A DNA stretch of 10,017 nt, taken from positions 1-10,017 of the forward strand of contig JAFVRL010000309.1 of the NCBI GenBank assembly GCA_017504325.1, written 5' to 3'. This document shows, piece by piece, positions 1 through 6,178 of the stretch (its first letter is position 1; every line of letters starts with the position of its first letter). This DNA comes from Lentisphaeria bacterium (GTDB lineage: Bacteria; Verrucomicrobiota; Lentisphaeria; Victivallales; UBA1829). The notes beneath the pieces were generated by a model. It made no database searches. It was not told the origin of the DNA and saw only the letters and a list, made by a program, of their open reading frames with translations. The translations under genes were made by a program, and so were the position numbers.

Positions 1-2
1 AT

Positions 3-428
3 TCATACTTTTTTCCCATCCGGCAGTTCCGGAGAAGAAAAAGTAAAATGTCTGATTTTTCCATTTTCTTTCATTTTTTCCCGGCAGGCTTCCCCGTTCA
101 AATCCAGCACATCCCCTACCCGGCACATTGCTTCATCTCCTCTTCCTGCCGGCAGTTCCAGTACACAATACGCCTTCCTGCCGCCCCAGTATATTCTCCA
201 TGGCTTTGCGGTCACTCTCTTCACTATACGGTTCTCTCTGTCCAGAAAGACCGCATCCAGTTCCATTCCCATAAAAAACATGTGGATGGAATTACATGCC
301 GGAAAAACCATGCAATCCATTGCACGCTCAAATCTTCTTCCGATCATTCCCTGCAATCTGTCCCGGAATCCCAGCGCATAATATTCATTTTCTGCCAGAA
401 GGGTCTGACGGGAAAGATTGCGTATCAT
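3..428 (-). CDS. DUF192 family protein, last visible gene of the Tad operon
   Basis: A complete 141-residue protein. Residues 18-112 fit the DUF192 fold: ALGFRDRLQGM near 18-28, a hydrophobic core with SIHMFFMGMELDAVFLD at 47-63, KPWR at 75-78 and VLELPAG at 89-95. This SIHxFFM...VFLD...PWR form is, from memory, the variant that often accompanies tad loci. The molecular role of DUF192 is not established. No signal peptide or membrane segment is seen, although many DUF192 proteins are exported. A charged tail (residues 113-141) follows the domain. The start is supported by AAAGGA 8 nt upstream. The gene lies 30 bp after tadC on the same strand, so it is probably co-transcribed and may help pilus assembly (inference). 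Its stop codon sits 2 bp from the left edge, so what follows is not visible. Confidence 0.85.
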   Translation of the reverse strand: MIRNLSRQTLLAENEYYALGFRDRLQGMIGRRFERAMDCMVFPACNSIHMFFMGMELDAVFLDRENRIVKRVTAKPWRIYWGGRKAYCVLELPAGRGDEAMCRVGDVLDLNGEACREKMKENGKIRHFTFSSPELPDGKKV

Positions 429-458
429 AAACAGATTCCTTTAATCCTATCCTGTTCC

Positions 459-1334
459 TTATCCGCCGAAAACCTTTGATGCCTGGGAAATAATGGGTCC
501 AAGCAGAATCAGAAACACAGACGGAAAAATAAAAATAACAACGGGAAAAAGGATCTTTACCGGTGCTTCATTCGCCAGTTTTTCAGCTCTGGCAAAACGC
601 TTGGTACGCAACTGATCCCCCTGCACCTTCAAAATCTGCCCGATACTGATCCCCAGTTCATCCGCCTGAACGATAGAATCAACCACAGAAGCAAGATCCG
701 GCTGCCGCACCCTGTTGCTCATCGCTTTCAAAGCCTGCTGCCGGGGAGTCCCCAGCTGGATCTCCCGTAAAGCCCGTAAAAACTCCTCTCCCAGAGGATC
801 CGGCGGTCTCTTTTCCAGAATATCCCGCAATGCGGTCAGGAAGTTCTTTCCCGCTTCCACAGAAAGTGTAAGCAGATCCAGCATATTGGGCAACGCTTTG
901 AGAATGGAAAGATGTCTTCTGCGGATCACACCTTTGAGCCAGGTGGGGGGATAAATAAGAAACAGAAACAGAATAAGCAATCCCATAAGGGGCTGATCAC
1001 CGAAAAACATCAGACAGGCAAGAAGTATGCCTAAAGCTGCCATAATGATCCGTACGGCAATAAAATCAGCCGGTGCAACAGCCTGATCGAAAGAACTCAT
1101 CTCCAGCATTTCCGCAGCTCTCGACCGGCTGCCTGCAAAAAGTTCGGACTGCACCAGTTTTCTCAAACTGGGAGCCAACGGCAGAAACATACGGATGAAA
1201 AAGGGCAGTTTTTTGCTGTCTGCCATTTCCTCCTGTTTTTCCAGTTCGACCATGGACGCCAGATCAAAAACAAGGATAAGAAAACAGCTTACCGCTATTC
1301 CCGTACATATCGAAGCAAGAATCGTATAAATCAT
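459..1334 (-). CDS. tadC: TadC, inner-membrane platform protein of the Tad pilus (T2SSF domain)
   Basis: A 291-residue membrane protein of the GspF/TadC family. With TadB it forms the inner-membrane platform that the TadA ATPase acts on. An N-terminal membrane segment spans about 4-23, and two more lie at about 91-111 and 115-133. The cytoplasmic T2SSF domain runs from about 146 to 260 (LPNMLDLLTLSVEAGKNF, EIQLGTPRQQAL, QADELGISIGQ), and a last hydrophobic segment spans about 260-283. Length and layout are normal for TadC. The ATG is preceded by a purine-rich stretch with AAGGAG 12 nt upstream and GGGAGAG nearer. It follows tadB by 33 bp and precedes the DUF192 gene by 30 bp. The order after tadB separates it from its paralogue. 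Confidence 0.93.
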   Translation of the reverse strand: MIYTILASICTGIAVSCFLILVFDLASMVELEKQEEMADSKKLPFFIRMFLPLAPSLRKLVQSELFAGSRSRAAEMLEMSSFDQAVAPADFIAVRIIMAALGILLACLMFFGDQPLMGLLILFLFLIYPPTWLKGVIRRRHLSILKALPNMLDLLTLSVEAGKNFLTALRDILEKRPPDPLGEEFLRALREIQLGTPRQQALKAMSNRVRQPDLASVVDSIVQADELGISIGQILKVQGDQLRTKRFARAEKLANEAPVKILFPVVIFIFPSVFLILLGPIISQASKVFGG

Positions 1335-1367
1335 CTCTCTCCCATTCTCCTTTATAACCGTTTATCA

Positions 1368-2249
1368 TCAAATATCTATCGTTGTGATCTTCCGGATGAT
1401 CATAAATCCCACGAAATCAAGGATGATCACCCCTATAAGCAACAAAATCCCCACCACCGAAGAGAAAAAGGTATTCATCATATCCGGAGCCACATAAAGC
1501 ATTGCGAAAAAGAGCGCAAAGGGCATAAGTCCGATGATCACAGCCTGCAATCTGCCCTGGGCAGTCAATGCTTTGATCCTTCCGGTGATGCGTACCCGTT
1601 CCCGGATGACTCCGGCAAGGCGTTCAAGGATCACCGTAAGTTCCCCTCCGGTCTGCCGGGCAGTGATGATTGCCATGGCAATCAGTTCGAAATCCGGGGA
1701 ATCCAGTCTTTTGTTCATCTTTTCCAGTGCTTCATCAAGAGAAACCCCCAAACGGATCTCATGCATCAGAAGCCGGAACTCAAAAGAAATGGGACTGCGG
1801 TTCTGGTTTGCCACAGTTTCCAATGCCTGATTGATACTGAAACCTGCCTTCAATGACCCGCTTATGGAAAGAAGGGCATCCTCAAGCTGAAGATTGAATT
1901 TTTCCATTCTCTCTTTCCGCAGATACTTCAATACGACTCTGGGGATGGGAAAGGCGGCGACCGCAGCAATAAGTGCAACGATCACAAGCCGGATGATGGA
2001 AAGATTATCCGTATAAAATCCCACAGCAAGTACCGCAATAAATGCGGAAAGCGCAGATAAAGCAAGACTCAAGTCAAGGATCTTGCCCGGAGGAAGTGTC
2101 AAAAGCACCTCATCCATCTCGGCGGCGGTCTCCTCCAGAAATTTCTCTCTGTATCTCGCAGATGTGTATGTAAAAAATTCCACGATCACAATGGTGGCAC
2201 AAATCACAGCAAGCGCAACAGAAAGACTGGCAAAAAAGGTAAGGTTCAT
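1368..2249 (-). CDS. tadB: TadB, inner-membrane platform protein of the Tad pilus (T2SSF domain)
   Basis: A 293-residue membrane protein, paralogue of the next gene and second half of the Tad platform. Hydrophobic segments lie at about 4-26, 58-78 and 86-108. The T2SSF domain at about 115-235 contains LEDALLSISGSLKAGFSINQAL, EIRLGVSLDEALEKM and ARQTGGELTVILERLAGVIRER. The C-terminal membrane pair spans about 235-255 and 262-285. TARQTGGEL is typical of TadB. The start codon shares one base with the stop of the upstream ATPase gene (TGATG). AGGAG, 7 nt before the ATG, lies inside the end of that gene. Both features point to translational coupling, as expected for subunits that assemble together. 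Confidence 0.94.
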   Translation of the reverse strand: MNLTFFASLSVALAVICATIVIVEFFTYTSARYREKFLEETAAEMDEVLLTLPPGKILDLSLALSALSAFIAVLAVGFYTDNLSIIRLVIVALIAAVAAFPIPRVVLKYLRKERMEKFNLQLEDALLSISGSLKAGFSINQALETVANQNRSPISFEFRLLMHEIRLGVSLDEALEKMNKRLDSPDFELIAMAIITARQTGGELTVILERLAGVIRERVRITGRIKALTAQGRLQAVIIGLMPFALFFAMLYVAPDMMNTFFSSVVGILLLIGVIILDFVGFMIIRKITTIDI

Positions 2250-4144
2250 CAGAAAACTCCTCTGCGTTTCGGCGGACTGAACATGGATATATCACACTGC
2301 AGCCCTGCGCGTTCGATCTCTTCCATGAAAGTGGGGATATTACCCGTAGGAACAAAATCACCGGTCATCTTGCCGTCCTCCGTCCAGCCGCTCTGTTTAT
2401 AGACGAAAAGATCCTGCATGGTAATGATCTCCCCTTCCATTTTGGTGATCTCGCTTACACAATTCACTTTACGGGAACCGTCCTTTTCACGGGAGATCTG
2501 CACGATGATGGTAATAGCGGAAGCGATCTGCTCCCGGATCGCCCGCAAAGGCAGATCGAACCCGCTCATCAATACAAGAGTTTCCAGCCTTGCCAGCGCA
2601 TCTCTGGGACTGTTGGCATGAATGGTGGTAAGACTTCCGTCATGTCCGGTATTCATTGCCTGAAGCATATCCAATGCCTCCCCGCCACGGCACTCCCCGA
2701 TAACGATCCGGTCGGGACGCATACGCAGAGAGTTTTTCACAAGATCCCGGATACTGACCTCCCCTTTACCCTCGATATTTGCCGGTCTTGCCTCCAGCCG
2801 CACCACATGATCCTGCCGCAGCTGCAATTCGGCGGCATCTTCGATGGTGACAATGCGTTCGGTATCCGGCAGGAATCCGCTTAAAATATTCAGCAAAGTG
2901 GTCTTTCCGGAACCGGTACCGCCGGAAATAATGATATTCTTCCGGATCTTCACGCACACATTCAGAAAATCTGCGATCGTATGGGTAATGGAACCGAACC
3001 GTACAAGATCATCCACCTGCAACGGATTTTTGGAAAATTTACGGATGGTGATGGAAGGGCCTACAAGAGACAGGGGCGGAATGATGGCATTCACACGGGA
3101 ACCGTCTTTCAGACGGGCATCCACCATGGGGGAACTTTCATCAATGCGCCTGCCCAGAGGGGAAACGATCCTTTCAATAGCGGCAAGCACCTGGGCATTG
3201 TCGGCAAAGGACATATCCGTTCTCTGAAGTTTACCCTTGTATTCCACATAGACCTGATCCGGACCATTGACCATGATTTCCGTGATCCCCGGCATATCAA
3301 TAAGCTCTTCCAGAGGCCCCAATCCGATCGCCTCATTGATCAATTCCTTTTCGATCTGCTCTTTTGTCAACCCTTCCGGAAGCCGGATCTTGATCTCACT
3401 GACGATCTCATGGATCGTTTCTTTTGCCTTGGCGTTAAGATCTTTTCCGGATGTGCCGGACATGGTCAACCGCTTGAGATTCAAGCGTTTGATCAGTTCT
3501 GCATGGGCGCGTTTCTTTATTTCCTGTGAAAATTTACGCAGCCGGAAAGGAACCCCGGAAACAGCAAGATAGGTAACGCCGTCCACAGTGACCTGTCTGG
3601 CAGGAAGTGCGGAAGACTCTTCTGTAGGGGTTTTCTTTTTGTCAGTCTCATCCTCTTCAGCAAGAGTGTCGATACCGGAAAAATCCTCTTCTGTTGAATG
3701 GTATCCATTCCCGCTCTCCCCGTTTGCCATTCCATCTGAATATTCCTGTGCCCCGTCCCTGTCCGGTCCGGGTGGAAGAAAGGAGTTTTCATTTTCCCGG
3801 TTGTCTGCGGAAGGCTCCTCCGGGATGTTTTCCACTTCCGTGAAAGAACCCGGAACTCCCTTCAACAAGATCTCCACATCCCCGACAGCGATCTTCTGAC
3901 CGGAAAATGCTTCAAAGGGGGATTCCGTTACCCCTTCCCCATCCAGATATGTACCGCCGTCAGAATTCAGATCCGCAATTTTCACCCGGTCACCCTGGAT
4001 ATAAAGGCAGCAATGCTGCTCGGAGATCCCGTTTCCGGCAAGCTGGATATGACAGAGATCGGAGGAACCTATCCGGTAAACCCCGTCCTGCAGTTCTCCG
4101 GCGACCTTTTTACCATCTGCTGTACGAATTTCTATTACATACAT
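2249..4144 (-). CDS. tadA: FHA domain-TadA/CpaF fusion, Tad pilus assembly ATPase
   Basis: A 631-residue cytoplasmic protein with two parts. Residues 1-95 form a FHA domain: YRIGSS 23-28, ISEQH 40-44, GGTYLDG 63-69. A low-complexity, acidic and Ser/Gly/Asn-rich linker covers about 97-182. The rest is a full secretion ATPase of the TadA/CpaF family: EIMVNGPDQVYVE 289-301, Walker A GGTGSGKTT 408-416, Asp box TIEDAAELQL 433-442, Walker B RIVIGECRG 479-487, and the His-box region TGHDGSLTTIHANS 499-512. The family hydrolyses ATP as a hexamer to drive pilin assembly through TadB/TadC. ATG 4144 is preferred: GGGAG lies 7 nt upstream and the FHA strand begins at once. An in-frame TTG at 4198 would add 18 charged residues and overlap cpaB. 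The FHA Arg used to hold phosphothreonine is Ser here. Confidence 0.95.
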   Translation of the reverse strand: MYVIEIRTADGKKVAGELQDGVYRIGSSDLCHIQLAGNGISEQHCCLYIQGDRVKIADLNSDGGTYLDGEGVTESPFEAFSGQKIAVGDVEILLKGVPGSFTEVENIPEEPSADNRENENSFLPPGPDRDGAQEYSDGMANGESGNGYHSTEEDFSGIDTLAEEDETDKKKTPTEESSALPARQVTVDGVTYLAVSGVPFRLRKFSQEIKKRAHAELIKRLNLKRLTMSGTSGKDLNAKAKETIHEIVSEIKIRLPEGLTKEQIEKELINEAIGLGPLEELIDMPGITEIMVNGPDQVYVEYKGKLQRTDMSFADNAQVLAAIERIVSPLGRRIDESSPMVDARLKDGSRVNAIIPPLSLVGPSITIRKFSKNPLQVDDLVRFGSITHTIADFLNVCVKIRKNIIISGGTGSGKTTLLNILSGFLPDTERIVTIEDAAELQLRQDHVVRLEARPANIEGKGEVSIRDLVKNSLRMRPDRIVIGECRGGEALDMLQAMNTGHDGSLTTIHANSPRDALARLETLVLMSGFDLPLRAIREQIASAITIIVQISREKDGSRKVNCVSEITKMEGEIITMQDLFVYKQSGWTEDGKMTGDFVPTGNIPTFMEEIERAGLQCDISMFSPPKRRGVF

Positions 4145-4151
4145 TTTTCTG

Positions 4152-4156
4152 CTCCC
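4152..4156 (-). promoter_or_regulatory. Ribosome binding site deciding the FHA-tadA start
   Basis: Read on the minus strand this is GGGAG, 7 nt before ATG 4144. It favours that ATG over the upstream in-frame TTG at 4198, which lies inside cpaB. Confidence 0.75.
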
Positions 4157-4187
4157 GTTCCGGTATTGTCCGTTTTTACGGAACCTG

Positions 4188-5003
4188 TTACCGGTCAAGG
4201 TTCATAAGTTTCTTCCGTTCCTCCGTATAGGCACGGTAATGACTTTCCAGATATTTATAATCCACGCTCTGCAGTTTATCTGTGATCCGGGATTCTTCAT
4301 AATGACGCAGACTCAATGTGATGCTTCCCGCCCCTGCCTTCTGCAAAGTGAAGACGATCATTTCCACCTCTTTCGGGGTAAGTTCCAGAGTAACAGTACT
4401 GTAACTGCTGCTGCGGCTGTTCCCGTTTCCGTTTGCTGCGGAAATGATCCCCATATCGGTTCCGGTGGCAAGCACTTTCACATGCTGAAGGATTGTCAGA
4501 GTTATGGTATCCATAGCCTTATCCCCCTGTCTTTCCGGGAAACGGAAAGTGGCAATAAGATCCACATAGTTGTTGGGTTGTACCATTCCGGTGACAGAGG
4601 TGTGCTGGTTCACAGGTATGGAGATCGCCCGGAAACCGGGGCGTATTTTGGCGGTAAGTCCGGTACGGCCGGAACTCTGGGAGATCTTCAAATCACTCCA
4701 CTGCAGCAATCTGCCGGCAGAAACAAGCTGGCGCACCTCTCTGCCGATGACCATATTGCGCTGATCGTAAGGGATCTCTCTGGAATACTGGCTCTGGCTG
4801 CGGAAACGCTTTTCTTTTTTCTGCCGGATCATATCATCGGTTATCTTCTCGCCTTCCGGTATATCTTTCACGACCTGAATAAGATATACATCCTGTGCCT
4901 CGCCCTGGATCTTTTGTCTTTCAAGAGTGATCTGGCGGTAAGTAAACATAAAAGCAAGCACGCCGAAAAACACGGCACCTAAAAGCAGAAGTTTTTGTTT
5001 CAT
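4188..5003 (-). CDS. cpaB: CpaB/RcpC, Tad pilus assembly protein with SAF domain
   Basis: A 271-residue protein and probably the first gene of the operon. An N-terminal hydrophobic segment (about 4-22) anchors or exports it. A SAF domain follows at about 38-105 (VYLIQVVKDIPEGEKITDDMI). The RcpC/CpaB C-terminal domain spans about 115-235, with AISIPVNQHTSVTGMVQPNNYVDLIATF starting near 126 and TVTLELTPKEVEMIVF at about 203-218. The C-terminal end (about 236-271) is charged and likely helical. CpaB/RcpC proteins act in the periplasm and are linked to the outer-membrane secretin. ATG 5003 is preferred because AGGGA lies 7 nt upstream and the signal segment then begins with MKQK. An in-frame TTG at 5033 would add ten residues. 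Usually a secretin gene and cpaE follow cpaB. Here the ATPase gene follows after 43 bp. Confidence 0.9.
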   Translation of the reverse strand: MKQKLLLLGAVFFGVLAFMFTYRQITLERQKIQGEAQDVYLIQVVKDIPEGEKITDDMIRQKKEKRFRSQSQYSREIPYDQRNMVIGREVRQLVSAGRLLQWSDLKISQSSGRTGLTAKIRPGFRAISIPVNQHTSVTGMVQPNNYVDLIATFRFPERQGDKAMDTITLTILQHVKVLATGTDMGIISAANGNGNSRSSSYSTVTLELTPKEVEMIVFTLQKAGAGSITLSLRHYEESRITDKLQSVDYKYLESHYRAYTEERKKLMNLDR

Positions 5004-5010
5004 AAGTCTT

Positions 5011-5015
5011 TCCCT
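5011..5015 (-). promoter_or_regulatory. Ribosome binding site deciding the cpaB start
   Basis: AGGGA on the minus strand, 7 nt before ATG 5003. It supports that start over the TTG at 5033. Confidence 0.7.
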
Positions 5016-5056
5016 GTTTATATTTTCTGACAAATACTGTATTATCTTTCAGGATA

Positions 5057-5084
5057 AATATACACTGGGATATTATTTTTTCCA
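5057..5084 (-). promoter_or_regulatory. Candidate sigma70-type promoter of the Tad operon
   Basis: On the minus strand, TGGAAA (5084-5079) and TATATT (5062-5057) are spaced by 16 nt, with TG directly before the -10 box. A start near 5050 would give a leader of about 47 nt before cpaB. The -10 match is good and the -35 weak. A second -10-like box, GATAAT (5046-5041), has no good -35 partner. Confidence 0.4.
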
Positions 5085-5086
5085 GT
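5064..5086. repeat. Inverted repeat ACTGG-N13-CCAGT over the cpaB promoter
   Basis: Perfect 5-bp arms (5064-5068 and 5082-5086) are separated by 13 nt of mostly A/T. The repeat covers the candidate -35 box and spacer of the Tad promoter, a place where a repressor or activator could bind. Arms this short can occur by chance. Confidence 0.3.
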
Positions 5087-5156
5087 AAAAAAAAATTTTC
5101 CCTGTAATTTTTTTTCATAAAAACACCCTTTCCATCCTGTTTCAACGATCAAAAAA

Positions 5157-5230
5157 ACCTTTTTCTTCCATTCTTCCCCCTATTCCGTCCCTTCTCCCTC
5201 CACTCCTCTGCTTGATTTTCTCTTTTTCCT
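5157..5230. other. Pyrimidine-skewed tract upstream of mazG
   Basis: About 74 bases of the plus strand contain only about seven purines, so the two strands are almost pure pyrimidine and pure purine. It lies between the two divergent promoters and runs into the candidate mazG promoter. No open frame or RNA gene is seen. Function unknown. Confidence 0.6.
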
Positions 5231-5239
5231 TATTATATT
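5212..5239 (+). promoter_or_regulatory. Candidate sigma70-type promoter of mazG
   Basis: TTGATT (5212-5217) and TATATT (5234-5239) are spaced by 16 nt, putting the likely transcription start about 17 nt before the mazG ATG. AAAAAAGGAG at 5245-5254 then lies 8 nt before that ATG. Such a leader is short but workable. Confidence 0.5.
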
Positions 5240-5262
5240 AATGCAAAAAAGGAGTATGCCCT

Positions 5263-6093
5263 ATGGATGATGACAAAAAGACATTGAGTAAAACTGCTTC
5301 AGCAATATGCGAACTGGTACAGGTGATGAAAAAACTGCGCGCTCCTGACGGCTGTCCCTGGGACAAGGTACAGACCCACGAAACGCTCATGCCTTTCATC
5401 ATGGAAGAGTGCGGCGAATTTCTGGATGCTCTTGCAGCCGGGGATGATGAAAATATGCGGGAAGAACTGGGGGATGTACTGATGCAGATCGTCCTTCACA
5501 GTGTCATTGCCGAAGAACGGGGAAAATTTGATTTTTACGATGTGACAAGGGATGTGACAGATAAAATGATCTACCGTCACCCGCATGTATTTGCCGATGC
5601 AAAAGTCTCCAACAGTTCGGAAGTGCTTGTCCAGTGGGAAAAATTGAAGGCAAAAGAGAAAAATCACGGCAGGAAAGAGTCTCTTCTTGACGGCGTCCCT
5701 ACTCATGCTCCGGCACTTCTTCAGGCGGAAAAACTTCAGAAAAAAGCGGCAAAAGCGGGTTTTGACTGGCAGGATCAGAAAGATATCCTTTCCAAGATCC
5801 GGGAGGAAGCGGATGAATTGCAGGAAGCCATGCAGAATGCCGGAAGAGACGAAGAAGCGGAAAAAAGGATCGACGAAGAACTGGGGGATCTTCTCTTTGC
5901 CTGCGCCAACCTTTCCCGATTCCGGAAACGGCGTTCAGCCGAACAGCTGCTTGCGGCATCCTCCGCAAAATTCAAAAGAAGATTCCAGTATATTGAAAAG
6001 ACTCTTGCTTCACAAAACAGGAATTTTGAAGAGTGTTCCCTGGAAGATCTGGACAGGATCTGGGAAGAAGCGAAAAAATTGGAAAAAGAGTGA
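5263..6093 (+). CDS. mazG: MazG, nucleoside triphosphate pyrophosphohydrolase
   Basis: A 276-residue cytosolic enzyme that hydrolyses (d)NTPs to NMP and pyrophosphate, a house-cleaning role that removes non-canonical nucleotides. It has the normal two-domain layout. Domain 1 holds LRAPDGCPWDKVQTHETL (25-42), the metal-binding EExxE (E48, E49, E52) and ExxD (E68, D71), then YRHPHVF at 104-110. Domain 2 repeats the pattern with EExxE at E181, E182, E185 and ExxD at E206, D209. Both acidic sets are intact, so no domain looks dead. Length is close to Escherichia coli MazG. The start has a strong Shine-Dalgarno (AAGGAG, 8 nt spacer). It is divergent from the Tad operon and 85 bp before the amidohydrolase. 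No mazE/mazF toxin-antitoxin pair is adjacent. Confidence 0.96.
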   Translation: MDDDKKTLSKTASAICELVQVMKKLRAPDGCPWDKVQTHETLMPFIMEECGEFLDALAAGDDENMREELGDVLMQIVLHSVIAEERGKFDFYDVTRDVTDKMIYRHPHVFADAKVSNSSEVLVQWEKLKAKEKNHGRKESLLDGVPTHAPALLQAEKLQKKAAKAGFDWQDQKDILSKIREEADELQEAMQNAGRDEEAEKRIDEELGDLLFACANLSRFRKRRSAEQLLAASSAKFKRRFQYIEKTLASQNRNFEECSLEDLDRIWEEAKKLEKE

Positions 6094-6106
6094 TTTTTAT
6101 AAAACG

Positions 6107-6153
6107 GTCTGCTGACTCTGCGGATCAGTGTTCCATTCTGCGGCAGATCAGAC
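6107..6153. repeat. Repeated TCTGCGG motif and short palindromes between mazG and the amidohydrolase gene
   Basis: TCTGCGG occurs at 6117-6123 (followed by ATCAG) and at 6137-6143 (followed by CAGATCAG). The second copy is part of an 11-bp palindrome, TCTGC-G-GCAGA (6137-6147). GTCTG at 6107-6111 and CAGAC at 6149-6153 flank the area as inverted ends. It could be a regulator site or a weak RNA structure in the leader of the next gene. No T-run follows, so it is not a standard terminator. Confidence 0.3.
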
Positions 6154-6166
6154 ACGGAAACTATGG

Positions 6167-6172
6167 AAGGAG
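6167..6172 (+). promoter_or_regulatory. Ribosome binding site deciding the amidohydrolase start
   Basis: AAGGAG, 6 nt before ATG 6179. It rules against an in-frame GTG at 6128, which would add 17 residues not typical of the family. Confidence 0.8.
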
Positions 6173-6178
6173 TATTTT

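Noticed and set aside
2981..3529. Open frames on the plus strand opposite the tadA gene
   Set aside because: They lie over the conserved ATPase core, show no known motif, and have no operon context.
4145..4198. In-frame TTG at 4198 as the start of the FHA-tadA gene
   Set aside because: It would overlap cpaB and add 18 basic residues before the FHA domain. ATG 4144 has GGGAG at the right distance.
5263..6093. MazG as part of a MazEF-type toxin-antitoxin or phage-defence cassette
   Set aside because: Neither mazE nor mazF nor other defence genes are adjacent. The two-domain form is the ordinary housekeeping enzyme.
6128..6178. GTG at 6128 as the amidohydrolase start
   Set aside because: It has no convincing Shine-Dalgarno, while ATG 6179 has AAGGAG at 6 nt and a family-like N-terminus.
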